From QKTW01 sp052161885 (GTDB lineage: Bacteria > Bacteroidota > Bacteroidia > Chitinophagales > Chitinophagaceae), in NCBI GenBank assembly GCA_052161885.1, contig CP197396.1:4836001-4900000 (forward strand): a DNA stretch of 64,000 nt, given 5' to 3'. Shown here piece by piece: positions 1 to 7,434 of this stretch. Within the stretch, counting starts at the first letter, position 1; each line of letters begins with the position of its first letter. The translations under genes were made by a program, and so were the position numbers. The notes under the pieces were generated by a model. It was given only the letters and a program-made list of their open reading frames with translations. It was not told where the DNA came from and made no database searches.

Positions 1-720
1 AGCTATTATGTAGATAAGCCTACGATATTTTTTATTCACCCCAACGAGATACTGACGTTTAAGAAACTGGATTGGGAGTCTGATGGATTTATTTGCTTTT
101 TTAAACGGAGAATTGCGGATAATCACCAGAGCCTGAAAATTATCCTGGACAAGTATGGCCTGTTTTCTGATAACGAGAAAAGCGCCATCCTTCTGTCTGA
201 CACAGATATTGTAGAATTGGACCAGATTTTTGAAAAAATGCTTTCCATCGGCAATAATCACGGCGGCGCCGTAGAAGAAGATATGCTTCAGATCTACCTG
301 CAACTACTCATGGTTACCTGTAGCAAGCAAGCCAACCATCCGGTACCAGATACGATCAGTGATGAATACAAGCATATAAACGAGTTCTTCCAGCTATTGG
401 AAAATGAAGTGGCTGGCATCAATTATACCTCGCCTATTCAGACAAAGACAGCCCAGGAATTTGCAGATAAGTTGCTCATACATCCAAATCATTTAAACGC
501 TCTGCTGAAAAAGCATACCGGCAAAAACGTAAGCACACATATCAAAACCAAATTGATTGAAGAAAGCAAGATATTGCTTGTGCAAACAGACTGGACCGTG
601 CAGGAGATCGGTTATGCGGTAGGTTTTGCAGACCAACCTAATTTCAGCCAGTTTTTTAAAAAGAATGCAGGAGTAACGCCGGCCGAGTTCAGAAAGAACT
701 ATGTACGACTGGGTTCCTGA
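1..720 (+). CDS. AraC-family transcriptional regulator (5' truncated by window)
   Basis: The frame is open from base 1 to the stop at 718-720, so the gene starts outside the window; the codon at 217 that could be read as a start (TTG) is internal. The last 100 or so residues form the two helix-turn-helix motifs of AraC/XylS regulators, with 'LLIHPNHLNALLKKHTGK' as the first and 'VQEIGYAVGFADQPNFSQFF' as the second, ending in the usual 'GVTPAEFRKNY'. The upstream part is the ligand-sensing region, probably a cupin-type domain. A terminator follows at once. The ene-reductase, SDR and hydrolase genes start downstream in the same direction, which suggests (inference) that this protein controls them. 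Confidence 0.93.
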   Translation, partial: SYYVDKPTIFFIHPNEILTFKKLDWESDGFICFFKRRIADNHQSLKIILDKYGLFSDNEKSAILLSDTDIVELDQIFEKMLSIGNNHGGAVEEDMLQIYLQLLMVTCSKQANHPVPDTISDEYKHINEFFQLLENEVAGINYTSPIQTKTAQEFADKLLIHPNHLNALLKKHTGKNVSTHIKTKLIEESKILLVQTDWTVQEIGYAVGFADQPNFSQFFKKNAGVTPAEFRKNYVRLGS

Positions 721-751
721 ACAGAATATGGAATAAATAATCTCAGAAGAC

Positions 752-776
752 AGCCATTCTCCGGAATGGCTTTTTT
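752..776 (+). terminator. Rho-independent terminator after the AraC gene
   Basis: Perfect 8-bp stem AGCCATTC / GAATGGCT with a TCCG loop (752-771), followed by a run of six T. It lies 31 bases after the regulator stop and separates it from the ene-reductase operon. Confidence 0.8.
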
Positions 777-907
777 GTTACTACTCACTTTATTTCCCTC
801 GTCTTTGAAATTCATATCTCAAGCATTGATAGCACTATCAGCTATCCACTTGCTTCGTCTCAATTTTGTCTTGTCAAACGATAACAACAAATCAACAAGA
901 CAAGATC

Positions 908-2062
908 ATGAAAAATCAGATTCATTCAACAATTGCTCCTTACAGCCACTACAGGTTGTTCGCCCCTGTAAAATTGGGCCGTTATAACTTAAACCATCGC
1001 GTAGCGCTTGCACCAATGACCAGGCTCCGCTCTGATAAAGCGGATGCTCCTTCAGATATGATGGTGAAGTTCTACGCACAACGCTCATCAGAAGGCGGTC
1101 TGCTGATCGCCGAGGGTACTGCCGTATCAGTATCCGGTCGTTCTTATTATGGCGCTCCCGGTATTTACTCCGATGAGCAGATCCCTGCCTGGAAAAAAAT
1201 GGCAGATGCTGTGCACGCAAAAGGCGGGCGCATCTTTGCCCAGCTTTTTCACGGAGGTCGCCAGTCACATGTAGATATGACCGGCGGTGTTGCTCCCGTG
1301 GCGCCTTCTGAAGTGCCTTTTGAAGGAGTGTCCTTTACGGCAGACGGCTGGGTGTCTTCTTCTATGCACCGGGCTTTGGGGATTGAAGAAATTCCGGGCA
1401 TCATCGAAGACTTTCGCAAAGCCGCGGAGCGTGCATTGGCTGCCGGTCTTGACGGGGTAGAGCTGCACGGTGCAAACGGCTATCTTCCTGACCAGTTTTT
1501 ACAGGATGGTACCAATAAGCGTACCGATAACTATGGTGGCCCGATTGAAAACCGTGCACGGCTGATGCTGGAATTGACCAAAGCGCTGATCTCCGTATGG
1601 GGGGCAGACCGTGTGGGCGTCCGCATCTCGCCAAGTGGTGAATGGGGCGGTATTTCAGACAGCAATCCTGAAGCCACTTTCGGGTACCTCGCAAAAGAGC
1701 TGGATAAACTGGGTATCGCTTATCTGCACGTCATCGAACCACGCATTAAAGGCGATAGCACATTGCATGAAGGCCAGGCACCCGTTGCTTCTGGTACGAT
1801 CCGCAAAAATTTTAAAGGAACCATCATTGCTGCCGGAGGCTTTGACCGCGAACAGGCAGAGGCGATAATTAACCGTGGTGATGCAGACATCGTTGCTTTC
1901 GGCAGGTACTTTTCATCGAATCCCGATCTGCCCGAACGCCTGAAATATGATCAGCCGCTCACCCCCTATATCCGGGATGCCTTCTGGGGCGGTACAGAAC
2001 TTCATTACAACGATTTTCCGACCTATCAGGAAGAAACAGCAGCAGCGAGCCGGGTAGCTTAA
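908..2062 (+). CDS. Old yellow enzyme-family alkene reductase (NemA/OPR-like)
   Basis: 384-residue FMN-dependent ene-reductase that reduces activated C=C bonds of enals, enones or maleimides with NAD(P)H. It shows the single-domain TIM barrel: N-terminal 'NLNHRVALAPMTRLRS', the substrate-binding His/Asn pair in 'HGANGYLPDQFLQDGTNKRT', then 'DNYGG' and the FMN phosphate-binding 'IIAAGGF..' near the end. The His-Gly-Ala-Asn pair marks the classical OYE/NemA class, unlike the HAAH enzyme at 15574. I chose ATG 908 because it aligns with family N-termini; an upstream TTG at 866 would add 14 unlikely residues. It heads a same-strand set with the SDR (50-nt gap) and the alpha/beta hydrolase. Confidence 0.95.
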   Translation: MKNQIHSTIAPYSHYRLFAPVKLGRYNLNHRVALAPMTRLRSDKADAPSDMMVKFYAQRSSEGGLLIAEGTAVSVSGRSYYGAPGIYSDEQIPAWKKMADAVHAKGGRIFAQLFHGGRQSHVDMTGGVAPVAPSEVPFEGVSFTADGWVSSSMHRALGIEEIPGIIEDFRKAAERALAAGLDGVELHGANGYLPDQFLQDGTNKRTDNYGGPIENRARLMLELTKALISVWGADRVGVRISPSGEWGGISDSNPEATFGYLAKELDKLGIAYLHVIEPRIKGDSTLHEGQAPVASGTIRKNFKGTIIAAGGFDREQAEAIINRGDADIVAFGRYFSSNPDLPERLKYDQPLTPYIRDAFWGGTELHYNDFPTYQEETAAASRVA

Positions 2063-2112
2063 TGTAAAATCAATTCACGAGTCATAAACATTAAATCAAA
2101 AAAATAAGAATC

Positions 2113-2862
2113 ATGAAAAAATTAGCAAACAAAGTAGCAGTAGTTACCGGCGGTAACAGTGGTATAGGTCTGGCAACAGCCACATTATTTGCACAGCAGG
2201 GCGCAAAAGTCGCTATCACCGGCAGAGACCGGAAAACATTGGATAACGCAGTAAAACAGATTGGTCACAATGCCATCGGCATCAGCAGTGATGTAGCCAA
2301 TGTAGTTAATATCGGCGCAGCCTATCAGACTGTCGCCGAAACTTTCGGTAAAATAGATGTACTGGTGGTTAATGCCGGGATCTATATTCCCGGTGCTTTA
2401 GCCGACTATACTGAAGAGCAGTTTGATAAAACCAGCGACATCAATTTTAAAGGTGTATTCTTTTCGATTCAGAAGGCATTATCATACCTCAATGACGGCG
2501 CATCGGTCATAGTTACTTCCTCTTCACTGGGCACAATGGGCATTGCCGGCGTCTCCGCCTATTCGGCGACCAAGGCAGCGGTAATCTCGCTGGCCAAGTC
2601 ATTCTCCGCTGAACTGGCAGATCGTTCGATCCGTGTGAATATTCTTTCTCCCGGCCCGGTTGAAACGCCAATTATGACCCGCGATGGCGCCACAGCAGAA
2701 GAATTTGAACAGGCTAAGAACTACCTCGCCGGTAAAACTATTGCAGGCCGTATGGGGGTATCAGAAGAAATCGCTGAAGGCTTCCTTTACCTGGCATCTG
2801 ACGACTCCCGCTATATGATCGGCGGAGAGCTGTTGCTGGATGGCGGTATGCGCATCAAATAA
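2113..2862 (+). CDS. SDR-family NAD(P)-dependent oxidoreductase
   Basis: 249-residue classical short-chain dehydrogenase/reductase. It has the nucleotide-binding 'TGGNSGIG' (residues 12-19), 'NAG' at 87-89 and the catalytic Ser137, Tyr150 and Lys154 in 'SAYSATKAA', plus the C-terminal 'GGELLLDGGM' loop. The substrate cannot be told from sequence. It lies between an ene-reductase and an alpha/beta hydrolase on the same strand, so the three may act on one carbonyl substrate or on reactive electrophiles (inference). Its start shares a 15-base leader with the next gene. Confidence 0.94.
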   Translation: MKKLANKVAVVTGGNSGIGLATATLFAQQGAKVAITGRDRKTLDNAVKQIGHNAIGISSDVANVVNIGAAYQTVAETFGKIDVLVVNAGIYIPGALADYTEEQFDKTSDINFKGVFFSIQKALSYLNDGASVIVTSSSLGTMGIAGVSAYSATKAAVISLAKSFSAELADRSIRVNILSPGPVETPIMTRDGATAEEFEQAKNYLAGKTIAGRMGVSEEIAEGFLYLASDDSRYMIGGELLLDGGMRIK

Positions 2863-2895
2863 ATCATCAATCATCATTTTTTTAAAATAAGAATC

Positions 2896-3777
2896 ATGAA
2901 CAATCAAACAACCGCGCCGGTTGGCGCATATACCCACCGTACTGCACCTACTCAATATGTTGAAGCTGCAGGTCTCCGTTTTGCTTACCGCCGTTTCGGC
3001 AAGCCGGGAACCATTCCCTTGCTGATGAATATCCATTTCACCGGTACGATGGATTACTGGGACCCACTTGTAACTGATGGCCTGGCTGCCGAACGGGAGG
3101 TAATCCTGTTTAACAATGCAGGGATAGCGACAACAAACGGTGAAACTCCTGATACTATTTACGGTATGGCTCATTATGCCGAAGCCTTTATCGACGCACT
3201 GGGTTTAAAACAGATTGACCTTTTAGGCTTCTCCATTGGTGGTCTGGTTGCACAACAATTTACTGTTGACCGGCCGGAACTGGTGCACAAGCTGATACTT
3301 GTTGGAACCGGGCCAAAAGCGGGCGAAGGCATGCAGAGCATGACACCGGAATCTCAGGAAATCTTTGGCGGTACATATGCTGAGCCGGAAGATCTGTGGC
3401 TGAAAGTGCATTTTGCCCCGAGTGAAAGAAGCCAGGCAGCAGGCCGTGCGTTTATCAAACGAAAACTGCTGCGACAGGAAGGCCGCGATCCGATTGCAAG
3501 TCCGCAGGTAGCTATCGCACAGCGCACAGCATTGGGTAACTATAATGTGATCACTGAAGACCGTTACAGCGACCTGAAAAAAATCAAGCAGCCTACGCTG
3601 GTGATCAACGGCAGCAATGATGTGATCATTTACACCATCAACTCTTATATCCTGCAGCAGCAACTGCCGGATGCTACGCTGATCATCTATCCGGATGCGA
3701 ATCATGGCTCCCTGTTCCAGTACCCAGAAACCTTTACCAGGGACGTTAACCAATTTTTGAACAATAGCTTAATATAA
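2896..3777 (+). CDS. Alpha/beta-fold hydrolase
   Basis: 293 residues with the nucleophile elbow 'GFSIGG' (Ser113), the 'NAG' loop after strand 4 and a C-terminal 'DANHG' that supplies the catalytic His. It resembles haloalkane dehalogenase, peroxidase or esterase-type hydrolases; the reaction cannot be assigned. No signal peptide is visible, so it should be cytosolic. It is third in the series after the SDR (33-nt gap). A GC-rich hairpin follows its stop codon. Confidence 0.92.
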   Translation: MNNQTTAPVGAYTHRTAPTQYVEAAGLRFAYRRFGKPGTIPLLMNIHFTGTMDYWDPLVTDGLAAEREVILFNNAGIATTNGETPDTIYGMAHYAEAFIDALGLKQIDLLGFSIGGLVAQQFTVDRPELVHKLILVGTGPKAGEGMQSMTPESQEIFGGTYAEPEDLWLKVHFAPSERSQAAGRAFIKRKLLRQEGRDPIASPQVAIAQRTALGNYNVITEDRYSDLKKIKQPTLVINGSNDVIIYTINSYILQQQLPDATLIIYPDANHGSLFQYPETFTRDVNQFLNNSLI

Positions 3778-3786
3778 ATCAATAAT

Positions 3787-3808
3787 AGCAGGCCGTACGG
3801 GGCCTGCT
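3787..3808 (+). terminator. Hairpin after the hydrolase gene, possible terminator or processing site
   Basis: Perfect 8-bp stem AGCAGGCC / GGCCTGCT with a 6-base loop, 10 nt after the hydrolase stop. There is no T-run, so it may only stabilise the 3' end of the upstream mRNA rather than stop transcription before the DinB gene. Confidence 0.45.
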
Positions 3809-3825
3809 TGTCAAACAGCATAACA

Positions 3826-4308
3826 ATGAAAGATCAGGAAATTATCCAGGTGATCAAAGCCTGGGAAGGACAAAATAAAGCGATAGCGGACATCTTCGAA
3901 AAATACGACGATGATTTCTACAACAACGAAGTAGCGCCGGGCCGCAACAGGGCGACTTACCTTCTTGGGCATCTCATCGCGATGAATGACCTGCTGTTGC
4001 CCATGCTGGGATTGGATCAACAACTTTACCCGGAACTGGAAAATATATTTATTACTCAACCGGACCGGGCGGTAACAGAGTTGCCATCAATAGCAACACT
4101 GAAAGAGTACTGGACAGAACTGAACCGGCAACTGGCCGCGCATTTCGGCACGATGAGCAGTTCCGATTGGCTGAGCCGGCATACCAGGGTTTCGGAAGAA
4201 GATTTTGAAAAGGACCCGCTCAGGAACAAACTCAATGTGCTGATCGGTCGCATCGGCCATATGAATTACCATCGTGGTCAGTTGGCCTTTTTAGCCCCAG
4301 GAGCTTAA
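3826..4308 (+). CDS. DinB-like four-helix bundle protein
   Basis: 160 residues. The DinB/YfiT superfamily shows as an early metal-ligand His in 'LLGHLIAMND' and the C-terminal pair in 'GHMNYHRGQLAFL', the three-His pattern of these metal-binding four-helix bundles. Members include mycothiol- or bacillithiol-dependent transferases and many uncharacterised proteins. ATG 3826 is preferred to an in-frame TTG at 3808, which lies inside the upstream hairpin. It may be co-expressed with the hydrolase gene. Confidence 0.9.
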   Translation: MKDQEIIQVIKAWEGQNKAIADIFEKYDDDFYNNEVAPGRNRATYLLGHLIAMNDLLLPMLGLDQQLYPELENIFITQPDRAVTELPSIATLKEYWTELNRQLAAHFGTMSSSDWLSRHTRVSEEDFEKDPLRNKLNVLIGRIGHMNYHRGQLAFLAPGA

Positions 4309-4314
4309 AATTAA

Positions 4315-4520
4315 ATGCCATAAAAAAGTTGCATTAATAACCGGCACATTGACCGGTATCGGCAGGGCAACAGCAGCAGGCGCTGAATCGGAATTTATCA
4401 TGGCAAACATGCGTTTTGAATATTACACGAACCATTTGATTAATCAGACTATTTTACATTCTCAACACCTCATATTGTTGTTAGCAATTCGGGGGCAAAA
4501 GATCAGTGATGACCGATTAT
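4315..4520 (+). pseudogene. Decayed N-terminal fragment of an SDR gene
   Basis: Just after the DinB gene, ATG CCA TAA (4315-4323) is followed, one frame over from 4322, by a reading of KKVALITGTLTGIGRATAAG. This is the beta-alpha-beta nucleotide-binding start of an SDR, with TGxxTGIG. The frame then loses SDR similarity and stops at about 4520. The ATG and motif being in different frames, and the missing remainder, point to a remnant broken by a small indel and a large deletion. It is close in type to the intact SDR at 2113. Confidence 0.6.
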
Positions 4521-4630
4521 AGAGCAACCCGCAGCATGAGCTATTTGATTATAAGTTTTACCTGCATGGTTTTCTGAAAATTTGTAACATTTGTTCGAAA
4601 ATAGTCCACTTGGGGGCACCAGGAACTTAA

Positions 4631-4661
4631 AGCCTCACAGTATTTACTGTGAGGCTTTTTT
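4631..4661 (+). terminator. Strong rho-independent terminator
   Basis: Perfect 10-bp stem AGCCTCACAG / CTGTGAGGCT with loop TATTTA, followed by a T-rich tail. It probably ends transcripts coming from the DinB side or from a gene lost from this region. Confidence 0.8.
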
Positions 4662-5013
4662 ATTTCTGGATGTGTCATTTTTTATGCTTTATACCACCAT
4701 TGTTGACACGCAAAAGACACACAAGACTCGGAGTAGGTAAAACACCGATGTTAGCGCCGGAATCGATGAGATAGCTGTATTTTTATTATTTTCTGTGTAG
4801 TTCTGTATTGCTGTTTTGCAAAGCTTTGTAAGTTCTCTGGGCTTTTCAATACTGAATTGACAACCATTGTGCCTGCAGATCATTTATAGGCAGGTAACGC
4901 CGCAATCCATCTGGTTACGCTGGAGGAGAAAGGGGTAGTAGGACATGAAGTAGTAATAAAACGATAGTTCAATAAATTTCAGATGTGGGTGTAGGGAGTA
5001 GAGCTTGTGATGC

Positions 5014-5043
5014 AACATCACGGCCTGCAATGACCGTGATGTT
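5014..5043 (-). terminator. Hairpin downstream of the peptide operon
   Basis: Perfect 10-bp stem AACATCACGG / CCGTGATGTT with a 10-base loop, 23 nt past the stop codon of the distal peptide gene on the minus strand. There is no T-run on the minus side, so it may act as a 3' stabiliser or an imperfect terminator. Confidence 0.5.
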
Positions 5044-5066
5044 TTGCTAGTTACAGAAGAAGCCTG

Positions 5067-5243
5067 TTATGCAGCGGGCGCAATAACAGGACAGACACAT
5101 TTGATTTTGTCGTTGACGTATTCGCAGTGACAGCCTGGTCCTGAGTCTTCACACAACTGAGGGTCAATTTCGCATTTGTCTACTTTGGGATTAATAAAAC
5201 CACCCATTACATTTTGCATTTCTGCTCTTGATAATTTTTTCAT
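5067..5243 (-). CDS. Double-glycine-leader Cys-rich secreted peptide precursor 1
   Basis: A 58-residue ORF that I translated by hand. The leader MKKLSRAEMQNVMGG is almost identical to that of the neighbouring peptide at 5318 and matches the known Bacteroidota 'GG leader' natural-product precursors. Cleavage after Gly-Gly would release a 43-residue core starting FINPK. The core has six cysteines (KCE, LCE, GCHCE, KCVCP), several acidic residues and the tail VIAPAA. An even number of cysteines and the adjacent VKOR-thioredoxin gene suggest three disulfides (inference). The core shows no recognisable toxin or lanthipeptide family. It lies 74 nt downstream of peptide 2, probably on the same transcript. 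Confidence 0.85.
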   Translation of the reverse strand: MKKLSRAEMQNVMGGFINPKVDKCEIDPQLCEDSGPGCHCEYVNDKIKCVCPVIAPAA

Positions 5244-5317
5244 TTTTTTAAGTTTTATTTTTAAGAAAATAATTGTGACAGGTACCTAAAAAAAGCCTGT
5301 TTAAAAGTTGACTATAA

Positions 5318-5509
5318 TTAGCCATTGGTACACCCTACAGGAGGTGCCGGATCAACGATGTCACAATTATCCGGGCAACCAGCCACACCATCAATGCAAA
5401 CTGCAATCCTTCTTACGATGGCCCCACCGCAATTACACATTACAAAGAGCTGATTAGGGAGGATGCCGCCCATCACATTTTTCATTTCAATTCTTGATAA
5501 TTTTTTCAT
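5318..5509 (-). CDS. Double-glycine-leader Cys-rich secreted peptide precursor 2
   Basis: 63 residues with leader MKKLSRIEMKNVMGG ending in the double glycine expected for C39-type exporters. The 48-residue core begins ILPNQ and has six cysteines (MCNCGG, VCI, GCPDNC, GCTNG). Leader identity with the gene at 5067 is 12 of 15 residues, while the cores share only cysteine richness, the pattern of a duplicated family whose cores diversify. The activity (bacteriocin, signal or other) cannot be read from sequence. It lies between the VKOR fusion gene and peptide 1. Confidence 0.88.
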   Translation of the reverse strand: MKKLSRIEMKNVMGGILPNQLFVMCNCGGAIVRRIAVCIDGVAGCPDNCDIVDPAPPVGCTNG

Positions 5510-5528
5510 TTTTTAGATTTTAATGTTT

Positions 5529-5552
5529 GGTACAGCAGTTGCAAACTGTACC
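5529..5552 (-). promoter_or_regulatory. Inverted repeat in the leader of the peptide genes
   Basis: GGTACAG and CTGTACC flank a 10-base centre, 20 bases upstream of the peptide 2 start codon. It could form an RNA hairpin in the 5' leader or serve as an operator. No matching promoter with both elements was found close by. Confidence 0.4.
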
Positions 5553-5613
5553 AGGTTTAGGTTTATTCAAAGGCAACTCATAAAGCCGTGCACTGCTTTA
5601 TGCATTGAATAAT

Positions 5614-7188
5614 TTACTGTACGGTAAGTGCTCCTGCCAGTTGCGGTATTAATTTTTCAAGATCATTCAACTGATACCTGCCGGGCATTCTTTTACCGTT
5701 AATGAAAAAAGTAGGGGTATGTGTAATACCGGTTTCGTTCATCCAGTTTTCGTGCTGCTGCAATACATGCATTACGTCTGTTTTGTTGTCCGGTTGCCAT
5801 TTCTGCTGCCACTTATCAAGGTTCATCCAGTGAAACCAGTCTGTAAGCATTTCGTGCAGCATGCTGTTGTCATTCAGCTCTGCTGCTTTTTGTAAAATCG
5901 CCCGGACAGCAACAGTCCTTGTGTCTTTTTCATTATGGGTATGGCAGAGGAGGCGTACTTGCACGCTTATTTTACCGGCAAATTTTTCCAGCAGGCTGTC
6001 GAGCGTTTCATGTGACCGGGCACAGGGGCTGCAATAAGGGTTGCACGCTACGGTGATGCGCACAGGTGCATGGGCATCGCCCAGGAGCAGATCATTTTCC
6101 CAGATAGAAATATCTGCAGGAGGTTCTGCGTCTAGCTGCGTGAGAAAAAGGGATGCATCCGTTTTCCATTTCTTTAATGCTGTGAGCTCCTTTCGCTGGT
6201 TGCTGCTTGTTTTAATAAGTTGCTTAAGGGGAATAAAAGCCAGTGTGAACAATAACGCACAAAGGCCAAATGATATGCAGGAAATATAAGTGCCGCTGGT
6301 GTATGAGGTATCGGTATTAATGAATGAAATCACCGACTGCAGTAAGAGCACACCCACGATACAAAGGCACAATGCACACCATTCTTTCAGCTTTACCGCC
6401 TGGGTGTAGATGCTCCAGGCCGCCACTGCAATACCGCCAAAGCCAATATTTATAATGCCGGCAAGTAAAGGATGATACCGGCAGCCTGCCAGGTAAAGCG
6501 CAAACTGTGTTGTAAAATAGAGAACAGATGTATCGGCAGGAGTAATGCCGGCAAAGCCTTTGGCAAACTTACTACGCAGCACTTTTTCACAGCCACCGTT
6601 ACTCACTGTTCCACATACCTGCTTTACTAATGTGCCCTGGTAACCCAGCTCTGCGCCTGATGCAGCAATACTTACTGCAAGCCCCGCGAGCGACAGCAGC
6701 CCGAAGATGTTGACTGGCCAGTATGAATATGCAAATACAGACGCTGTAAAGAATATAATGCCTGCTGCAATAAAGGCTGCTGCAACAGCTTTATTTTTCT
6801 GCTGTGTTTTTTGCAGCAGTTCATTTTCTTCATTATGCCATAATGAGCCTTTTACGGTATACAGCACAATGCCGCTCCATTCTTTTGTTACCTCTTTTTC
6901 TTTTTCCCAGGCAGTTGCATCTGCTACCATGTGGAGATATTCATTGCCCGGCTGTTTTATATGTGCCAGCAGCGGGTAGTTAAATTCGTGTATGTAAGAA
7001 GCATTAGCCTGTACGGCTTCATAATCCAGCCCGCCACTTTCAAGAAAATCGGTAAGTGCGGTAAGTGAGGGGTAATCCGGATGACCGTTAATTTCTTCTG
7101 TGCAATAAGATTCATTTATCTTATTACCCGTTTGTGACAGCCAGCTATAGGCAATGGCAGAAAGTTCGTGATCAGATTTTTGTTGCAA
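5614..7188 (-). CDS. C39-like / VKOR / thioredoxin fusion protein, likely disulfide catalyst for the peptides
   Basis: 524 residues, three parts. Residues 1-125 resemble a C39 peptidase domain: 'YPSLTALTDFLESGGLDYEA' matches the C39 helix, and 'EYLHMVAD' the His strand. The position of the catalytic Cys, about 33 residues before the SL pair, has none, so this part should be inactive. Residues 135-320 hold several membrane helices of a vitamin K epoxide reductase domain, with C192/C200 and the quinone-facing WCALC motif (C271/C274). Residues 365-520 are a DsbA-like thioredoxin domain with CSPC (C386-C389) and 'THTPTFFINGKRMPG'. VKOR-thioredoxin fusions make disulfides in bacteria that lack DsbB. 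It is upstream of the two Cys-rich peptide genes on the same strand. I infer that it oxidises them, using the C39-like part to bind the leader. Confidence 0.9.
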   Translation of the reverse strand: MQQKSDHELSAIAYSWLSQTGNKINESYCTEEINGHPDYPSLTALTDFLESGGLDYEAVQANASYIHEFNYPLLAHIKQPGNEYLHMVADATAWEKEKEVTKEWSGIVLYTVKGSLWHNEENELLQKTQQKNKAVAAAFIAAGIIFFTASVFAYSYWPVNIFGLLSLAGLAVSIAASGAELGYQGTLVKQVCGTVSNGGCEKVLRSKFAKGFAGITPADTSVLYFTTQFALYLAGCRYHPLLAGIINIGFGGIAVAAWSIYTQAVKLKEWCALCLCIVGVLLLQSVISFINTDTSYTSGTYISCISFGLCALLFTLAFIPLKQLIKTSSNQRKELTALKKWKTDASLFLTQLDAEPPADISIWENDLLLGDAHAPVRITVACNPYCSPCARSHETLDSLLEKFAGKISVQVRLLCHTHNEKDTRTVAVRAILQKAAELNDNSMLHEMLTDWFHWMNLDKWQQKWQPDNKTDVMHVLQQHENWMNETGITHTPTFFINGKRMPGRYQLNDLEKLIPQLAGALTVQ

Positions 7189-7434
7189 GGGTTATGTTTT
7201 TTAATTGTTTATAGTTCATTTCCTGGTAAGCCCTCTCATTAACTGCGGCCTCAGTGGGTGTATAGACGCAATGAATTTTCACGGACAATTAAAAATACCC
7301 CCGTTCTTTTCTACAGCAGAGCTCCGTTTTGTATCTGCAATATATTGGCAATAACTGTGCTGTTTTATATATAAGCGCTAATTATTACCTGCAGCAATAC
7401 ACGTCATTACATACCTTTTGATTTGAAATATGGT

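Larger units (their letters stand above)
4521..5066. other. Intergenic region with no intact gene
   Basis: About 550 bases between the SDR remnant and the peptide genes. It holds a strong terminator (4631-4661), a 25-codon open tail without a start at 4890-4967 (reads ..AIHLVTLEEKGVVGHEV.., ends TAG), which may be another gene scrap, and a hairpin at 5014-5043. I see no tRNA or convincing promoter. Confidence 0.6.

Noticed and set aside
4580..4630. Possible tRNA 3' end (TTCGAAAATAGTCCACTTGGGGGCACC)
   Set aside because: No cloverleaf can be formed from the bases before it and there is no anticodon arm.
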